NCBI GenBank assembly: GCA_904066235.2
Contig: CAJFCV020000002.1
Location: forward strand, 4,898,001 to 4,962,000
DNA length: 64,000 nucleotides
Source: Bursaphelenchus xylophilus
Lineage: Eukaryota > Nematoda > Chromadorea > Rhabditida > Aphelenchoididae
Direction of reading: 5' to 3'
The stretch's first letter is position 1; each line of letters opens with the position of its first letter. Made by a program: the position numbers and the translations under genes. Under the pieces are notes generated by a model. It was not told where the DNA came from. It did no database searches and was given only the letters and a program-made list of their open reading frames with translations. Shown here piece by piece: positions 39,220 to 50,885 of the stretch.

Positions 39220-42155
39220 CTACACATCCGTCACTCCGGGCCCTTTGTAATTGACCATCGCTTCAATACTCTCAAAATCCACCTGACTGAAGGTGTGGAA
39301 AACCTCTTCGGAGACGATGGGAAATGAATTCGTATGACAATTGGGCTTTCCACAGTGATTTACAGGCTTGTAGATTGAGTTTTCATGCACCGATTTGGTG
39401 TCGCTTTCATCTCGAGAAGGCGGTTGGACCAAAATAACCGGTCTGGCCTGGTCCTCCGATGAATTTGCGAGCTGGATCGAGATTCTTTTCGGGGATTTTG
39501 TTTGGTTTTGGACCGAAGTTGACGGCTTTTCCGGGTCCTGCTGTGTTTCCTCGGCTTTTTCAGAATCAGAAGACGTTTTGAGAGACATATTATCCATCAG
39601 AACTGCTCGGCATTGGCATTTAGGGCAGGTGTGAGCTTGATCTGACGCAAGGAATTGACTGAGACACCTGGAAATGACAACAATTATCTTACTCTAGGCA
39701 TCAGATAGAAAAAAAATATTTTCATTTTTATCAGACACGAATGAGTGCCTTAAAATAACATGACGGCCCTTCTTACCGTTCATGAAAAATGTGTGAACAT
39801 CGCAGCGCCTGCAGCGACTCATCGTTCGCCCCGTATCTTTGGCCACAGAAATTGCAAAACAATTCCATTTCTTGAATCAAAACTGTCGCCGTCTTCTTCG
39901 CAACTTCCTCGCTGTCCTCGTCCGACAATTGGTTGTAGAGGTCCTGGAGGCGTTGATGACATTTCATCATTGCGTGCTAAAAAATTAAAAATTAATTTTT
40001 TGCAAACTGAAAGAAAAATTTTGCTGTAAATAAATGCAGAATTTTTTATGCGATTCCAATTTTGGAAATTTGTAACATGCCGAGAATGCAGATTTTAAAT
40101 ATTTTATAAAAAATAAATTTTTACAGCGGTTCGCAGCGCTACGGCCAAAAAAACGGGTTTTCTCTGCCCGTCTCTTCATTTTTCATAGTCTCTCGCCAAA
40201 ATTATAGCTAAATATCTCGGCTGTCCCAGAAAATCTAAAACAAAAAAAAATTAGTATTTAGAACAGGGCATAGGCATACGGAATTCATGAAAAAATTGAA
40301 GTAAATCTGTCTAATTTCCTCATAAAGTAAACTCACTTTGCATCCAATCAGCTTGGCCAATTCGAGGCATTTGTGGTTGAGTTGGATGGCCTGACATTCA
40401 CATTGACCCGTATAATGACTCCTGGACTCTGAAGCGCTCTTGGCCATACTGCCGAGGATTAGGACTTCTCCCATTCGGTCGTTCATTTGTCGCATTATCC
40501 GGAACGCTTGTTCGTAACGCGCCCAACTTTTCTGAAAATCGAAAAAAATGAATTTTAATTTGGATATTTTGAACTTGACATCAATTGAGAAAGAAAAAAA
40601 AAATAAAAATTTTTTAGAAATTTTAAAATTGCGTTATGCAGAATTAAGAGAAAATAGTCCAATTCCCCCAATTTTCAAGCTAAAAATTAATGAAAATTGC
40701 ATCTAAATTATACATCCACCTAAAATTCCCCAAGCCTTCTTACCGTGATGGTCTCCTTTGCCTCGGATTCTCCCAATTCCCGATTGATGTCAGCCAAACT
40801 GCATAGCGCCCTTGCATAAACAGATCTCCCTCCTGTTTGTTCTGCCAATCTCAACGACTCTTCACAAGCCTCTTTGGCATCCATTAACGACCCTTTAATC
40901 CTCAGCACCACCGAGAGATGATAGAGGATCACACTTTTGTATTTGGCATGGACATTATCCACAGAGATCAATTGGAGGAGGGAGAGGGCATTGCGGAGAA
41001 AAACCAGGGCTTTGGAGAGGTCCCTGAAGATGGATAGAGTAATTTGGAGGGAGATAAAATAGCAATATCGGGGTAAAGGGGTGCTTTTTTACCTGAGTAA
41101 CGTGAAAAGTGCCCCAAGTCCCACACAAACTTGGAGTTCCAACAATCTGTCGGAGGTTTGGCTAGCCACTGTCATCGCTTTTTCAAACGCCTCCAGACTG
41201 GACTGGAATTGGCTCAGACCCATTTGAGCCAGTGCGACGGCTAAAACGCGACTTGAATTCTTATAAAAATTAAAAATATCAAAATCACATCAATCACGGT
41301 GGTCTAGAATAATGTAAGTCCATTTTTTACCTAAATTAGCGTATCCCGGGGTCCTCGGATCGATACTCGGATGGACCAGACTCGCCCTACCATAGGCTAT
41401 CGCTTTACTGAAGTCCGCCAGTCTTTCATAAGCTTTGGAGAGATTGAGGAACGCCTCGGACTTCATAAAATCATCCTTCCGACTATTGGCCAGTTCCATT
41501 TGTTGTAGAGAGTAATATAACATACTCTCGTAGTCACCCGCATCACAGAACGCCTGGGCCATGTAGCCTAAGGTCACGAATTTGTCATCCACACTCCTGA
41601 AAATGTTTATAGTAACTTTTCGGTAAGAAAAATAATATTGAGGTGCTTGAAACAGAATGTCATTTTACAGCCAAAATTGTCGATAGATCTCCCTCAAATT
41701 CTGCACGAACAGTTGCTTCGGTACGTATTTTAATTATGGAAAATTTTAGCTCAAAGATTGCAAGGAGAGCCGAGATATTGAACAAACGTTTTTGGCGAGA
41801 GAATGTGGAAAATGAAGAGACGTTCAGAGAACAAGAGTTTTTTGGCCATGTCGTTGCCATTTTCGCGAGAAAAAAATGAATTCCTTGTAGAAAAATAGTG
41901 CATGCCATTTTAAACAAACCGTGTAATTTTAAAATTGAAGACTTGGAACGTACATACCGAATCCGGCAAAAGGAGATTCAAATTTTAAAATTTTAATTAA
42001 AAAATTCCTCTAAAATCTCACCGCAATTTGTTCAACGCGCGTTTCCATCGGAAAATGGCCTGCTGGTAGTGGCGCTGGTGGTACAGACGAACACCCGATT
42101 GCATCTGATGTTTGGCGTAACGCTGACCCATCGATGAAATTCGATCAAATCCCAT
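39220..42155 (-). CDS. rpy-1: rapsyn (43K receptor-associated protein of the synapse), 556 aa
   Basis: Exons: 42155..42022, 41596..41331, 41240..41093, 41023..40744, 40531..40337, 39976..39777, 39667..39220 (1671 nt, phases consistent). Rapsyn clusters acetylcholine receptors at neuromuscular synapses and lies on the cytoplasmic face of the postsynaptic membrane. The N-terminal 340 residues are helical TPR-like repeats ([57 protein letters not shown]). A RING-H2 follows with Cys382, Cys385, Cys401, His403, His406, Cys409, Cys422 and Cys425, in the order of vertebrate rapsyn (LPCSHIFH versus LRCSHIFH here). The second residue is Gly, suiting N-myristoylation as in vertebrates. Unlike vertebrate rapsyn (about 412 aa), the chain runs about 130 residues past the RING with a charged, Ser/Pro-rich tail. 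The symbol is assigned by orthology to the C. elegans rapsyn gene. Confidence 0.93.
40020..40240 (+). repeat. degenerate copy of the dispersed repeat, inside a rapsyn intron
   Basis: It has the TTTTCTCTGCCCGTCTCTTC block, a CATAGTCTCTCGCCAAAATT block and AATATCTCGGCTGTCCCAG at about 40213-40231, one of the best-preserved cores in the window. It lies between exons 5 and 6. Confidence 0.65.
41700..41930 (-). repeat. degenerate copy of the dispersed repeat, inside rapsyn intron 1
   Basis: Read on the + strand it runs TTTTAGCTCAAAGATTGCAAGG, GAGCCGAGATATTGAACAAA, TTTTTTGGCCATGTCGTTGC and GTGCATGCCATTTTAAACAAA, which is the reverse-oriented family consensus. The element at 59780-60222 carries the same blocks. 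Confidence 0.65.
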
Positions 42156-44664
42156 TGATGGAACGCGTTAGTGAAAGGCTCAAAGGTGATAACTTTTGGA
42201 GAAGAAAATGTGGAATGTAAACATGAGGTCTGTGGAGCCTTGATCAGGTTAAGTCATCATTTAAGACCTAAAAAAAAGAAAATATAAATTTAATTTCAGG
42301 GATTACTCTTGGAACACGCAGTAAAAAGTGTTTTTTTGTGGGGGATACTTATCGAATTTCTTTTTTTTGCAAAAATTGGATAACAATGGAGCACGAGTTC
42401 AAAGACCAGCTCCGAAATTGGGCGTTGTGTTACACATGACATCAAACGATAAAAACTTGAAAATAAAGCAAAAGTTAAAGGCAAGAGATTATAAAACCTT
42501 ATAAAAACAAGTTTAGAGGCCACAGCTGTTCCCAATCTCAATGCTATACATTCAAAACAAGATTAATATCAGTTTAATAACAAGTTTTTTTCGGCCGATC
42601 TTCGGCCGACCCTCTGATCGCTGATTTCCCAAGTCACATGGCCCCTCCTCATTCCCGGTCCAGTCCATTTGTCAGCCTCTCAAATCCCCTGTCCGAATCA
42701 GACGTCCGTTTCTTCGGGCGCGGCCCGAGGAGAGCGGCCCAAAAATAAATAAACTTGATGTGGATTAAAATAATTTCAGCGGGGCCGCAAAGTCCGGCGG
42801 ACAGGGGAAAGTAAGCAAAAACGCCCAGAGTTTGTTGGTCTTCAAAAACAGTGCACTTAAAGCGAACTGGAAGAAAAGAAACAACTGTGCCGAAAACGGG
42901 GGTCAGATATGAAGTTAGTGCCTGGGGGCACAAAGTGTCCGCCGGGTCCGCAAATCGAGGGACGGGAGGAAAACGTTTTAGACCGATTCCTTTCTTCCTT
43001 CCGATTCGGCCCAACAAACCGCATTCCAATAACCTAATCGACACTTCATTCAACTTTCGGGAAGCTTAAGCCCTCAGGCTGTTTATTTCGAACTGGAAAT
43101 AAACAGCCTGAAGGCAGGATTGGAGAGTGGGAGCAGGTCTGAGGAGATGACCAGTTGATGGACATGCGGAAAAGTGGGAAACGAGGCAAAAAAGAGGAAG
43201 GGAAGGGACTAACATATTATACTTGTGTCTGGTAATATGCAAATTGAATAATGTCAGAAAAACATGGTGAATTGAGAGCTCAAAGGAATGCGGAGGAAAG
43301 GAACAGACCATCTGGATGCATAACATGACGGGAAATGAAATTTTTTTGCAATGACAAATTTTTGGATATGTAATTTTGTGAATACAATTACGTGTACTTT
43401 GCCAGGAAAATAAACTGCGCCAAGTAACTAGGGATACGTTTAAAGCGTTCTTAGACGTTTATTGGCCAAGATTTTGCAGATAACCCACGAAAAATTAAGA
43501 GATTGGAGCCGTTTTCTGTGGACGCCTCTCCTCAGAACCCAGTCTCTCCCAAAATATATGCTTTAGCTGCCCCATAATCTGTAAAGCTTTCTGGAAACCC
43601 ACACTTGAACCCTGTACTCTGATCAATAAACCTTTCAGGAGAAATTCCTATGAGATCTGGCAAAAAAATCGTTAATCTTCTCCCGACAATTCGTCATGAT
43701 GACACGGCGAGTATGTGTAAAAAGTAAGTCCATAAACCCCAATAAATTCTCTGAATAGCTAGCCATAGACCCTACTAATGCTGCCAATAACTGGCCGCAT
43801 TCTTACCTGACCCCGGCCTCGACCGCTCAACGTTGACTGGTCAAGTTTGTCGCCCCTCAAGTCGGCCCACAAAAAAACTTTCCCACCAATTGCCTCATTC
43901 CTCGGCAAACAAACGAAGGATCCGTGTTCAGGTGACTCCAGAAGCGTCTGCGGGGGGTGGCCGCAAAACGAAAGGAAGTTCATCAAAGAAGAATTTGTTT
44001 TGCCTTTGTTCCATGAATAATATGCATGCGTGCCCAAGCATTTTTGGAGACAAAAAACGGGGCCTCGGAGTAATGTAAGTGTGAGAGTGCACGCGCTTCT
44101 CAGGCCTCAAAGTCGTCTTCCAAAGAGGCGCCCCGACCTTCTGGCATCAGGAGGGAGAACTCGGGGTTGGGAGAGGTGTTTGGGGATAGTTTTTGGCCAT
44201 AACCTGACGTTTGGATCAAGTGTAAGGTAGGGAAATGATGATAAATCAGGATAAAATGAACCTACAGTCGTTTGAATGGAGCTTTTTGACTTAGTTTCTT
44301 GTCAAAAGACAGTCTATTAAAGAGTAAGATCATGTGTAGCATCGACGATACTTATCGATGTTACACACTGTATTTTTAACCCATCCCCATTTACCGCAAC
44401 AAGCATTCACAATTCAGCCTGTAAACCCGGGTCTCACGCCCCGAGGGCATGAAAACAACTCAAGACGAAATCCCTGCCCCAGGTATTCCTCGAGATCATG
44501 ATGGATAACCCATAAAACAACTGGCCCTCAGGGCAAAAACGCGTTTATTCTTCGACCCGTCTCTTCACACATTCGCAAAAATAAAAACAGAAATTGGATG
44601 ATAAAATCAAAGTAGTACGAAGCAGATTACGACCCGTGGATGTGCTGACAGTGGTCAAAAATAT
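42156..44664. other. 2.5 kb intergenic region
   Basis: No gene could be supported. Frames of up to 134 codons (42649-43053, minus) have no splice sites or protein character. The region holds a 16-bp-stem hairpin (43074-43111), a TATTATACTTG site near 43212, a decayed dispersed repeat at about 43440-43620, and CCCTCAGGGC at 44525-44534. Confidence 0.4.
43074..43111. repeat. perfect 16-bp hairpin
   Basis: CAGGCTGTTTATTTC (43075-43089) is perfectly complementary to GAAATAAACAGCCTG (43096-43110), with one more T-A pair outside (43074/43111) and a 6-base loop. The outer end overlaps a CCCTCAGG site. Confidence 0.8.
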
Positions 44665-46937
44665 TTACACTGGATTCCAGAGATTCAGAAGCGGCTCTTC
44701 TCGGGATTCCCAGGTCATGGATTGCTGAAAAAAGAATGGGATTTAGATGGCAATGGATGATATAAAAAAGTCGGAAAGACAAAAGGACAAAGGTAAAAGA
44801 ACATGTAGATGGACATGAAAGATGAGGATAAGCGACAGGCGGAATTGTCATTCACATTTCTGCAAAATAAAAGGAAATATTGACATAACAAAGATAATAT
44901 TTGTATTGTACTACATGCTTATTGTTAGGAAAATATTAGGAACGGCATCACTAAAAAAAAGATCGCTAAAAGACTAATTGTGATATTCCAGAAAAAAGTT
45001 TTATCTCAGATTTCCATTTTAATCGAAACAATTTTTTTTACATTACACATGATACATAAAAAATAATTTTTAAGATAGAAACTGCTTGTTTCAACGGTAT
45101 TTTTGACCAAATGATTTATTGCAATTATAATTTTAGGCGCGGACTTTAGTTTATTGACATATATATTTCTAACTACCACAAAATTTTTACATTACACATG
45201 CCAAGGGTACCTTAATTATTCCAAAAATCACACCTTTAGTGCTCTCTTTCTCTAGTAGATCTTTCCCGATCTCGGTTACGTAATTCATGTATCATGATTT
45301 TCTGTAAATAATTCCCGGATTACAAATACACAATCGCGTTTACAAAAAGCGCTTACAATAAAAAGGCGAGGAATTACTAGTGTTCCTATCACGAGACCTC
45401 TTTAAAAACACTATGAGTATTCCAAAAGCTATAGGATCTTGGAGAATGGTAAATTTACAAAAAAAGTTCTATTCATTAATGTGAACGGAGAGGCGGATTG
45501 TAGTTTACTTACTCGAAAAAAGCGGAATATCCATTTCCACTTACATTATTCCATTCTCGGGTATCCTCTTCGTTGTCCATTCCCTCCCAATCTATGTTCA
45601 GATTGTCGTTGGTCTCCTCGATCTGGCGATATTTACTCTCTCCGGGATCGAGAGTAACGGCCACCACGATTATACCTGGAATTGAGACATTTTGAACAGT
45701 TCTATTTGACTCTTTACAATCTAAGACGGTTAATCCTACTATTTAGATACTTAAAACTAAAATTTTTCAATTCGATTACTCGAGTTTTTATTGGAGGTTC
45801 AAGGAGAGACAAACTTTTTCTTTCAAATTGTTTGTTGTGTAAATAGTAAACAAACAAATCCCTGCTTAAGTTGCTCCTCGCTGTTCCAAAAACCTTACAA
45901 AAGACGTCATTCCCGGGATTAGAGTGGTTAATCGCCTAAGGGCACGAACGGGAGATGGATTGTTTTTTCGAGTTTTAGCATCGGCTACTCATTTATAACG
46001 TTTAAAAGAATTTCAGAAACTCAAAAGAAGGTGTTAGTGTCTAAATTACCATCAATAAAATAATTAAAATGGCGTTCGCTCGAAAAATAAATCAGAACAC
46101 AAGAAAGAGGAAGCCGAAAGCGAAGAAAAACTGACAACAGATACCCGTAATGAGGAGGGCCACACTGAGTAGGGAGACCACCATTACCACCGCCACGTTG
46201 AAGGTAAGTTCGTTCGCTGGATGGATACCCGCCTTGTTGGAGGTCTGCACTAGACCTGCCATGGCCTGAGGGTTGTCTCCGGTCGCCAGGAGCAGTTTGA
46301 TTGCTTCATCTGAAAAACGGGGTCAGAACTTGGAACAGGAGATAATCTGGGTGCTAATGTTATATAAATATGGCCCAAAAGTTTGATTGTATTAAGCTTT
46401 CGACCCATTTAGACATGTAAATATTGCAATGAAAATTATATATTCAAAGTTTGCACTCCACATTCGGTGATAGTTCTCATTTTTTATGGCAAATTAAAAA
46501 ACGATGAGAATTGCCAAGTGCAACATAATTTTGATGGAAAAATGATGCTTACTAATGAAGCATAATATCCATACAAACGCTAAAGGCGCGGCGCAAATTA
46601 CATTTTCAAATTTTGGAATATTTATTTGAGATAACTTCTGGCGAAATAAAAAATTGATGACACGGACCTACCACAATATAAATTTAAACCTCAAAACGCA
46701 AAATTTTGTTTATGCAAAGTCTTGTTTACCTTTCTTTTCATTTTGGATGCAATCTAATCGAAAACACCCATCCAATAACAAACTCTCACCAAAATTTGCA
46801 TAAATTATCGTAAGAGGTTCCTTCCGCTTACCCGTTTCATCGTCCGTATAAGTCCTCGAAGCAGTTTTATAGGCCGTGAAGATTAGGAATGTGACAACGA
46901 GGATGCCGAAGATAGCCAAGCGGACCAGCAGTCGCAT
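44665..46937 (-). CDS. small two-pass membrane protein, 153 aa, family not recognised
   Basis: Exons 46937..46832, 46309..46145, 45675..45545 and 44724..44665 are phase-consistent (462 nt). Segment 1 (residues about 3-23, LLVRLAIFGILVVTFLIFTAY) is preceded by Arg residues. Segment 2 spans about 72-99 (FNVAVVMVVSLLSVALLITG). Between them is a polar loop of about 48 residues, and the C-terminal tail of 54 residues is strongly acidic (NLNIDWEGMDNEEDTREW). The topology could be both termini in the cytosol. An acceptor CAG at 46987-46989, 50 bases upstream of the ATG, may be a spliced-leader site. A retained second intron would give a 107-aa form ending at 46092. I know no family to assign it to. 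The coherent phases and codon character make it a real gene rather than chance. Confidence 0.72.
45170..45400. repeat. duplicated non-coding segment, copy 1
   Basis: It shares, in order and spacing, ATTACACATGCCAAGG, TTTTCTGTAAATAATTCCC, GATTACAAATA, AATCGCGTTTACAAAA and GGCATTACTA-type blocks with 47570-47815. It lies in the third intron of the two-pass membrane protein gene. Confidence 0.75.
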
Positions 46938-47569
46938 CCATGAACTCAATTCATCCAATTTTTGAAGTCTTTTCTTGTCCCTTCACCTGAAAACTCTCCG
47001 AATGAAAAATAAAAGTGATCGGAAGGGAAGGCGAGAAAAACCAGCTGAAAGTTACGCAATTTCCGATCGAAAAAATTATTTTTGATTCAAGCCAGAACTC
47101 TTAAGAACCAAGTCTTAAGGGATTCTGAAGTTCCGAAGAGAAATTTTTGGAGATCAGACGGATGGATAAGATAAAATTTGATGAGAAAGGGAAAACAAAC
47201 AAAAGTAATGCTCAGAAAACAGCAAATGGCATAATAAATCGTATGTTCGAAGTCACAAAGGAGTCATAAATGAGGCTGACGTGACAAAATAACATCAAAA
47301 AACAAAGCCAAAAACCGTCTGGAAGGGCCTAATTATTTAGTATTACTTGTTGAGATGCAGTAATTTTAAGGGCTAGAGATCAGAGGAACCAGTTATTTAT
47401 TTACAGGTCAGTCGAGGTGCTATGAGTTGGAAACGGTCTTTATAACATAAATTTTATATTGAGGTGTACAAAAATATGAATAAATTGAAAATCATTTTTA
47501 AAGACCAAAATAAGGTGCTCAAATTATTTCTGAAAACATTTTAGGTAGGAATCTTTATCCTAGACATCA

Positions 47570-47815
47570 ATTTAGGCATCGAGAACAAAAATTTCATATT
47601 ACACATGCCAAGGATGACAAAATTCTGAAGATTTGCCTCAAACTAATCCCCTATTGCCTTTTTCTTTATTATCCCCCATTCAAACCCGATTACAAAGCTC
47701 TTGGATCATATTTTTCTGTAAATAATTCCCAGATTACAAATATAATCGCGTTTACAAAAGAGGGTTTACAATGTACATAAAAGGCAAGGCATTACTATTA
47801 TTCCTTGCGAGAATT
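47570..47815. repeat. duplicated non-coding segment, copy 2
   Basis: Same order of blocks as 45170-45400. The distance between copies is about 2.4 kb, in the same orientation. There is no open frame shared by both copies. Confidence 0.75.
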
Positions 47816-50128
47816 CGCTTCGGAAATATATTTATGGGATCTCAAATATTACAGAATCTATGGCTTCCTCGGGGATGGCTAATATTATATGCATCGCGAA
47901 TTAATATTATTATATTACTCAGGCAGTGCTATTCAGTTAAGAAGATGAGCAGAAATAAAATATCCTTTTAGGAAATTATGTGGATGAATCGACAGGGTAA
48001 TGAATGTCTGGAAAGCATTTTGCAAAATATTTTTGCATAAAAGAACGATTTTTTTGAAGGAAAAATGGGAGAAAAGGCCTTTCCTCGGGGAAAAAATTAA
48101 AAAATCTCGTATGATAAACATTTTTACAGACTATTTTAACGAAAAACCCCAAAAAAATCATTTTAGAGCCCAAAGATCGCAACTTTATTTTGCTATAATA
48201 AAAAAGTCATCAAAAAACGAAAGCTCCGATATTATTTACAAAATGCATTTCAAAGATCCTTGTTGACATCCATCGGACATCACAGTCCAATGTCACCAAA
48301 CCCCGTTCCCCCGCCTTTCCCCCCACCTTCCCCAACACATTAAATGCCCACATCTGACTCATCATTGGAAGGCCGTTCTAACGATCTTTTGATGTAATGC
48401 GAAACTTTTTTTGGTCTGCCACAATCCTCCGTCCGGACAGCTGCCTCGCTACCCAACCTTAGCCATATCGTCCCTCTCTGGGATCCTCAATCTTTTACTT
48501 TTCAACAAAACATCCGATCCCGGGGATTAATTTTAATTTATGGCGTTGAAAAGAAAACAGGTGAAGGGATTGCTCCTCTGGGCACTTTGTTATGTAAACA
48601 ACGCCAACTACGTTTATTTTCGGACACATGGTGGGCCGCTTTTATCCTAGTTATCATCAAAAAACTGAGATTTTTTCATTTTTCCCCAAAAAATGTTGAA
48701 AATGTCTGAAGCAACATAAACAGGTGTTCGAAATCGGAACTGACGCAAGAAACCGAGGCAAACCCCATCATCAGTCGGTATTATAATACTATTTGGAGAC
48801 CAAACTTACAAGGCCATCTAATTTGGCCATCTTTTAATGGCCTGAAAACGGGGGATGTATTTGGCGACAGAATTTTAATGACATCCGATAATCCTCCACA
48901 CAAATCTCAAGTGTTTCCGATATTTAATGCGAATTATTTCGATGGCTAAAATAATTAGGTTCAATCAAATTACAGTAGAGAAAACTCGATTAATGGCAAG
49001 TATAATATAAAATAAAAGAACTCATAACATTAGAAATCATGGGTTTTATGAACACTAATAATTGGGACCAGAAACTTGTAATTAGCCCCATTTAATAAAA
49101 GTTTATAAGAATTTGCGATAAACAGCCTCAGGGCGTTTGTTTAAGGGGAGGGATTAGAGGAGGAAATGGAATTCAAAAGGACTTTAAAAGGTAATTTGAA
49201 TAAACAAATAGCAAAAAGAGGGGGTAAACAATAGAATATTACAGAATGTTCCAAGTAACAGCAGAAAAAATCTTTTAAAAAATTTTTAAGATTTATTAAA
49301 GTTTTGCACAAATTGAAACTAGAATTTTTAAGACATCTGAGATCTTTAGCCCGCCATTTGCACAAACCGTCCAAGGAACAAAGAAGTTTCTTTGAAGTGA
49401 CAAATGCAATATTTCCACAAGAAATAAATTTATACGCCAAATTTTTTTTAACGATGTTTCTCTTTCACTCTCTAAACTGACGACAAAAAAAACTTTTTGA
49501 ATCTCAGCCGTCAATGAAACCATCAGCTAATATTTTAAGGGATTGATTTTACACCTATATTTGGCGGACATACAAATTGTCCCACTTGGCGAACTTATCT
49601 GTTAAACTTTTTAGCCAGAATATCCTTTGTCTCGTTGCAAAGCTTAAACAAAAATTTTCATAAATTAATTAATTATGATTGCAAAATATAGCTACCAAGT
49701 TTGCCGAGAATCCGGCATTTCCAACCCAACGTCCCAGAAAATTAATTTGTTACATTTTTCTTCCAAAAATCCCGAAAAAACAGAACTCTAAGTCCTGTAT
49801 TGTTCCTGTAACGACCTCACACGACACTCTTTGCATATGTTATCTCCCGCCCAATTTGAATAGAATTCTTTGGCCAGAGCTGCCAACTTCGATTACTAGG
49901 CAGCAGCCGGAGGGAATCTCGCCCTTTTTTCGGTCACCATGTGACCCAGGCCCCATGTTGTAAAGCGAATTCGGCGAAAAACTCTGATCGAAAACACAAT
50001 TTGATTCCGTTTTTAGTAATTTTACAATCTACGGAATGTTTGAATAGTAATCTTTTTGGAAAAAGCAGTAATAATGTTGTTGGAAGTATTGTCAAAGCAG
50101 ATCTCTTGAAAAGGGAGACATACCGCAA

Positions 50129-50746
50129 GTTCGAATCCGCGAGTTCGAATGCCTAAAGTTCGAATGACTAAAGTTCGAACGACCTCCAGTTCGAACTACC
50201 TAATGTTCGAATGACCGTAACTTTGAATAACCTAAAGTTCGAATGACTAAAGTTCGAAAATGAAAAAAAAGTTAATTAATATTTCAATTATAATTTGCAT
50301 ATAATTATTTTGCAAAATACACTTCCTCTTCAATCATTCATTCATTCTCTACGATGGAGGTTGGTGGTGTCGAGCTGATCAAGATTCGTCACGGAGCCAA
50401 TCCAACTGTGTCGTTCTCGGGATTCGTGGCTTTGTGTGGTGGATATTGCTTCCTTCATATTTGGTAATTTGGTAACCCGTTTTTCCGAGTTCGATTTTCC
50501 GTCTTTTTTGAATGAGATCGCAAAGACTTTAAGTTAAAATTATCCTATTTTATAAACAAAATCTATTTTTCTGTTTTAATTCTTTTTTTCATTCTGCATT
50601 TTTTATATTTTCATATTTCGAACTTCCGGTTTTCGATCTTTTGGTTTTTCTAATTTGAGGTTTTTCGAACTTCTAGTATTCGAACTTGCAGCATTCGAAC
50701 TTGCGGCATTCGAACTTTTGGTTGTCGAACTTGGGGTTTTTCGAAC
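50129..50746. mobile_element. foldback of paired GTTCGAA arrays
   Basis: Left array 50129-50258: GTTCGAA repeats with short variable spacers (ATGACTAAA, CGACCTCCA and similar), about every 10-17 bases. Right array 50617-50746: the reverse complement type, TTCGAACTT with spacers such as GCAGCA, GCGGCA and CCGGT. Each array is about 130 bases, and the central 360 bases are unique. Inverted arrays of short subterminal repeats are the hallmark of foldback-type elements. No transposase is visible. Confidence 0.75.
50354..50467 (+). CDS. 37-codon frame between the GTTCGAA arrays
   Basis: ATG to TAA is intact and the codon choice looks coding-like (VELIKIRHGANPTVSFSGFV), unlike the AT-rich DNA around it. 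It has no recognised relatives, no clear splice sites and no known signal. It may be a captured exon fragment or chance. Confidence 0.25.
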   Translation: MEVGGVELIKIRHGANPTVSFSGFVALCGGYCFLHIW

Positions 50747-50885
50747 TTCCGGTAGGCGGTCCTTGAAAAGTAGTTCTGAATTATTTATTCCAACGAAAAC
50801 AATTACGAAAACGACGAGATACGATCACAGTTGGGGCGGCTGAAGGCGGCGTTAATCACAGAACTTAAAATACACGTTGGGAGAT

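Larger units (their letters stand above)
46938..50885. other. 3.9 kb intergenic region
   Basis: No supported gene, apart from a 37-codon frame inside the GTTCGAA foldback. Contents: duplicated segment copy 2 (47570-47815), a CAAGTATAATAT site near 48994, CCTCAGGG at 49126-49133, and the GTTCGAA foldback (50129-50746). A run at 49550-49660 faintly resembles the dispersed repeat. Confidence 0.4.

Noticed and set aside
42649..43053. 134-codon minus-strand frame
   Set aside because: The + strand of the same DNA is also open and neither has splice sites or a recognisable motif, so it is treated as GC-rich intergenic DNA.
50129..50145. tRNA-like B box (GTTCGAATCC)
   Set aside because: No A box or cloverleaf around it. 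It is one unit of the GTTCGAA array.
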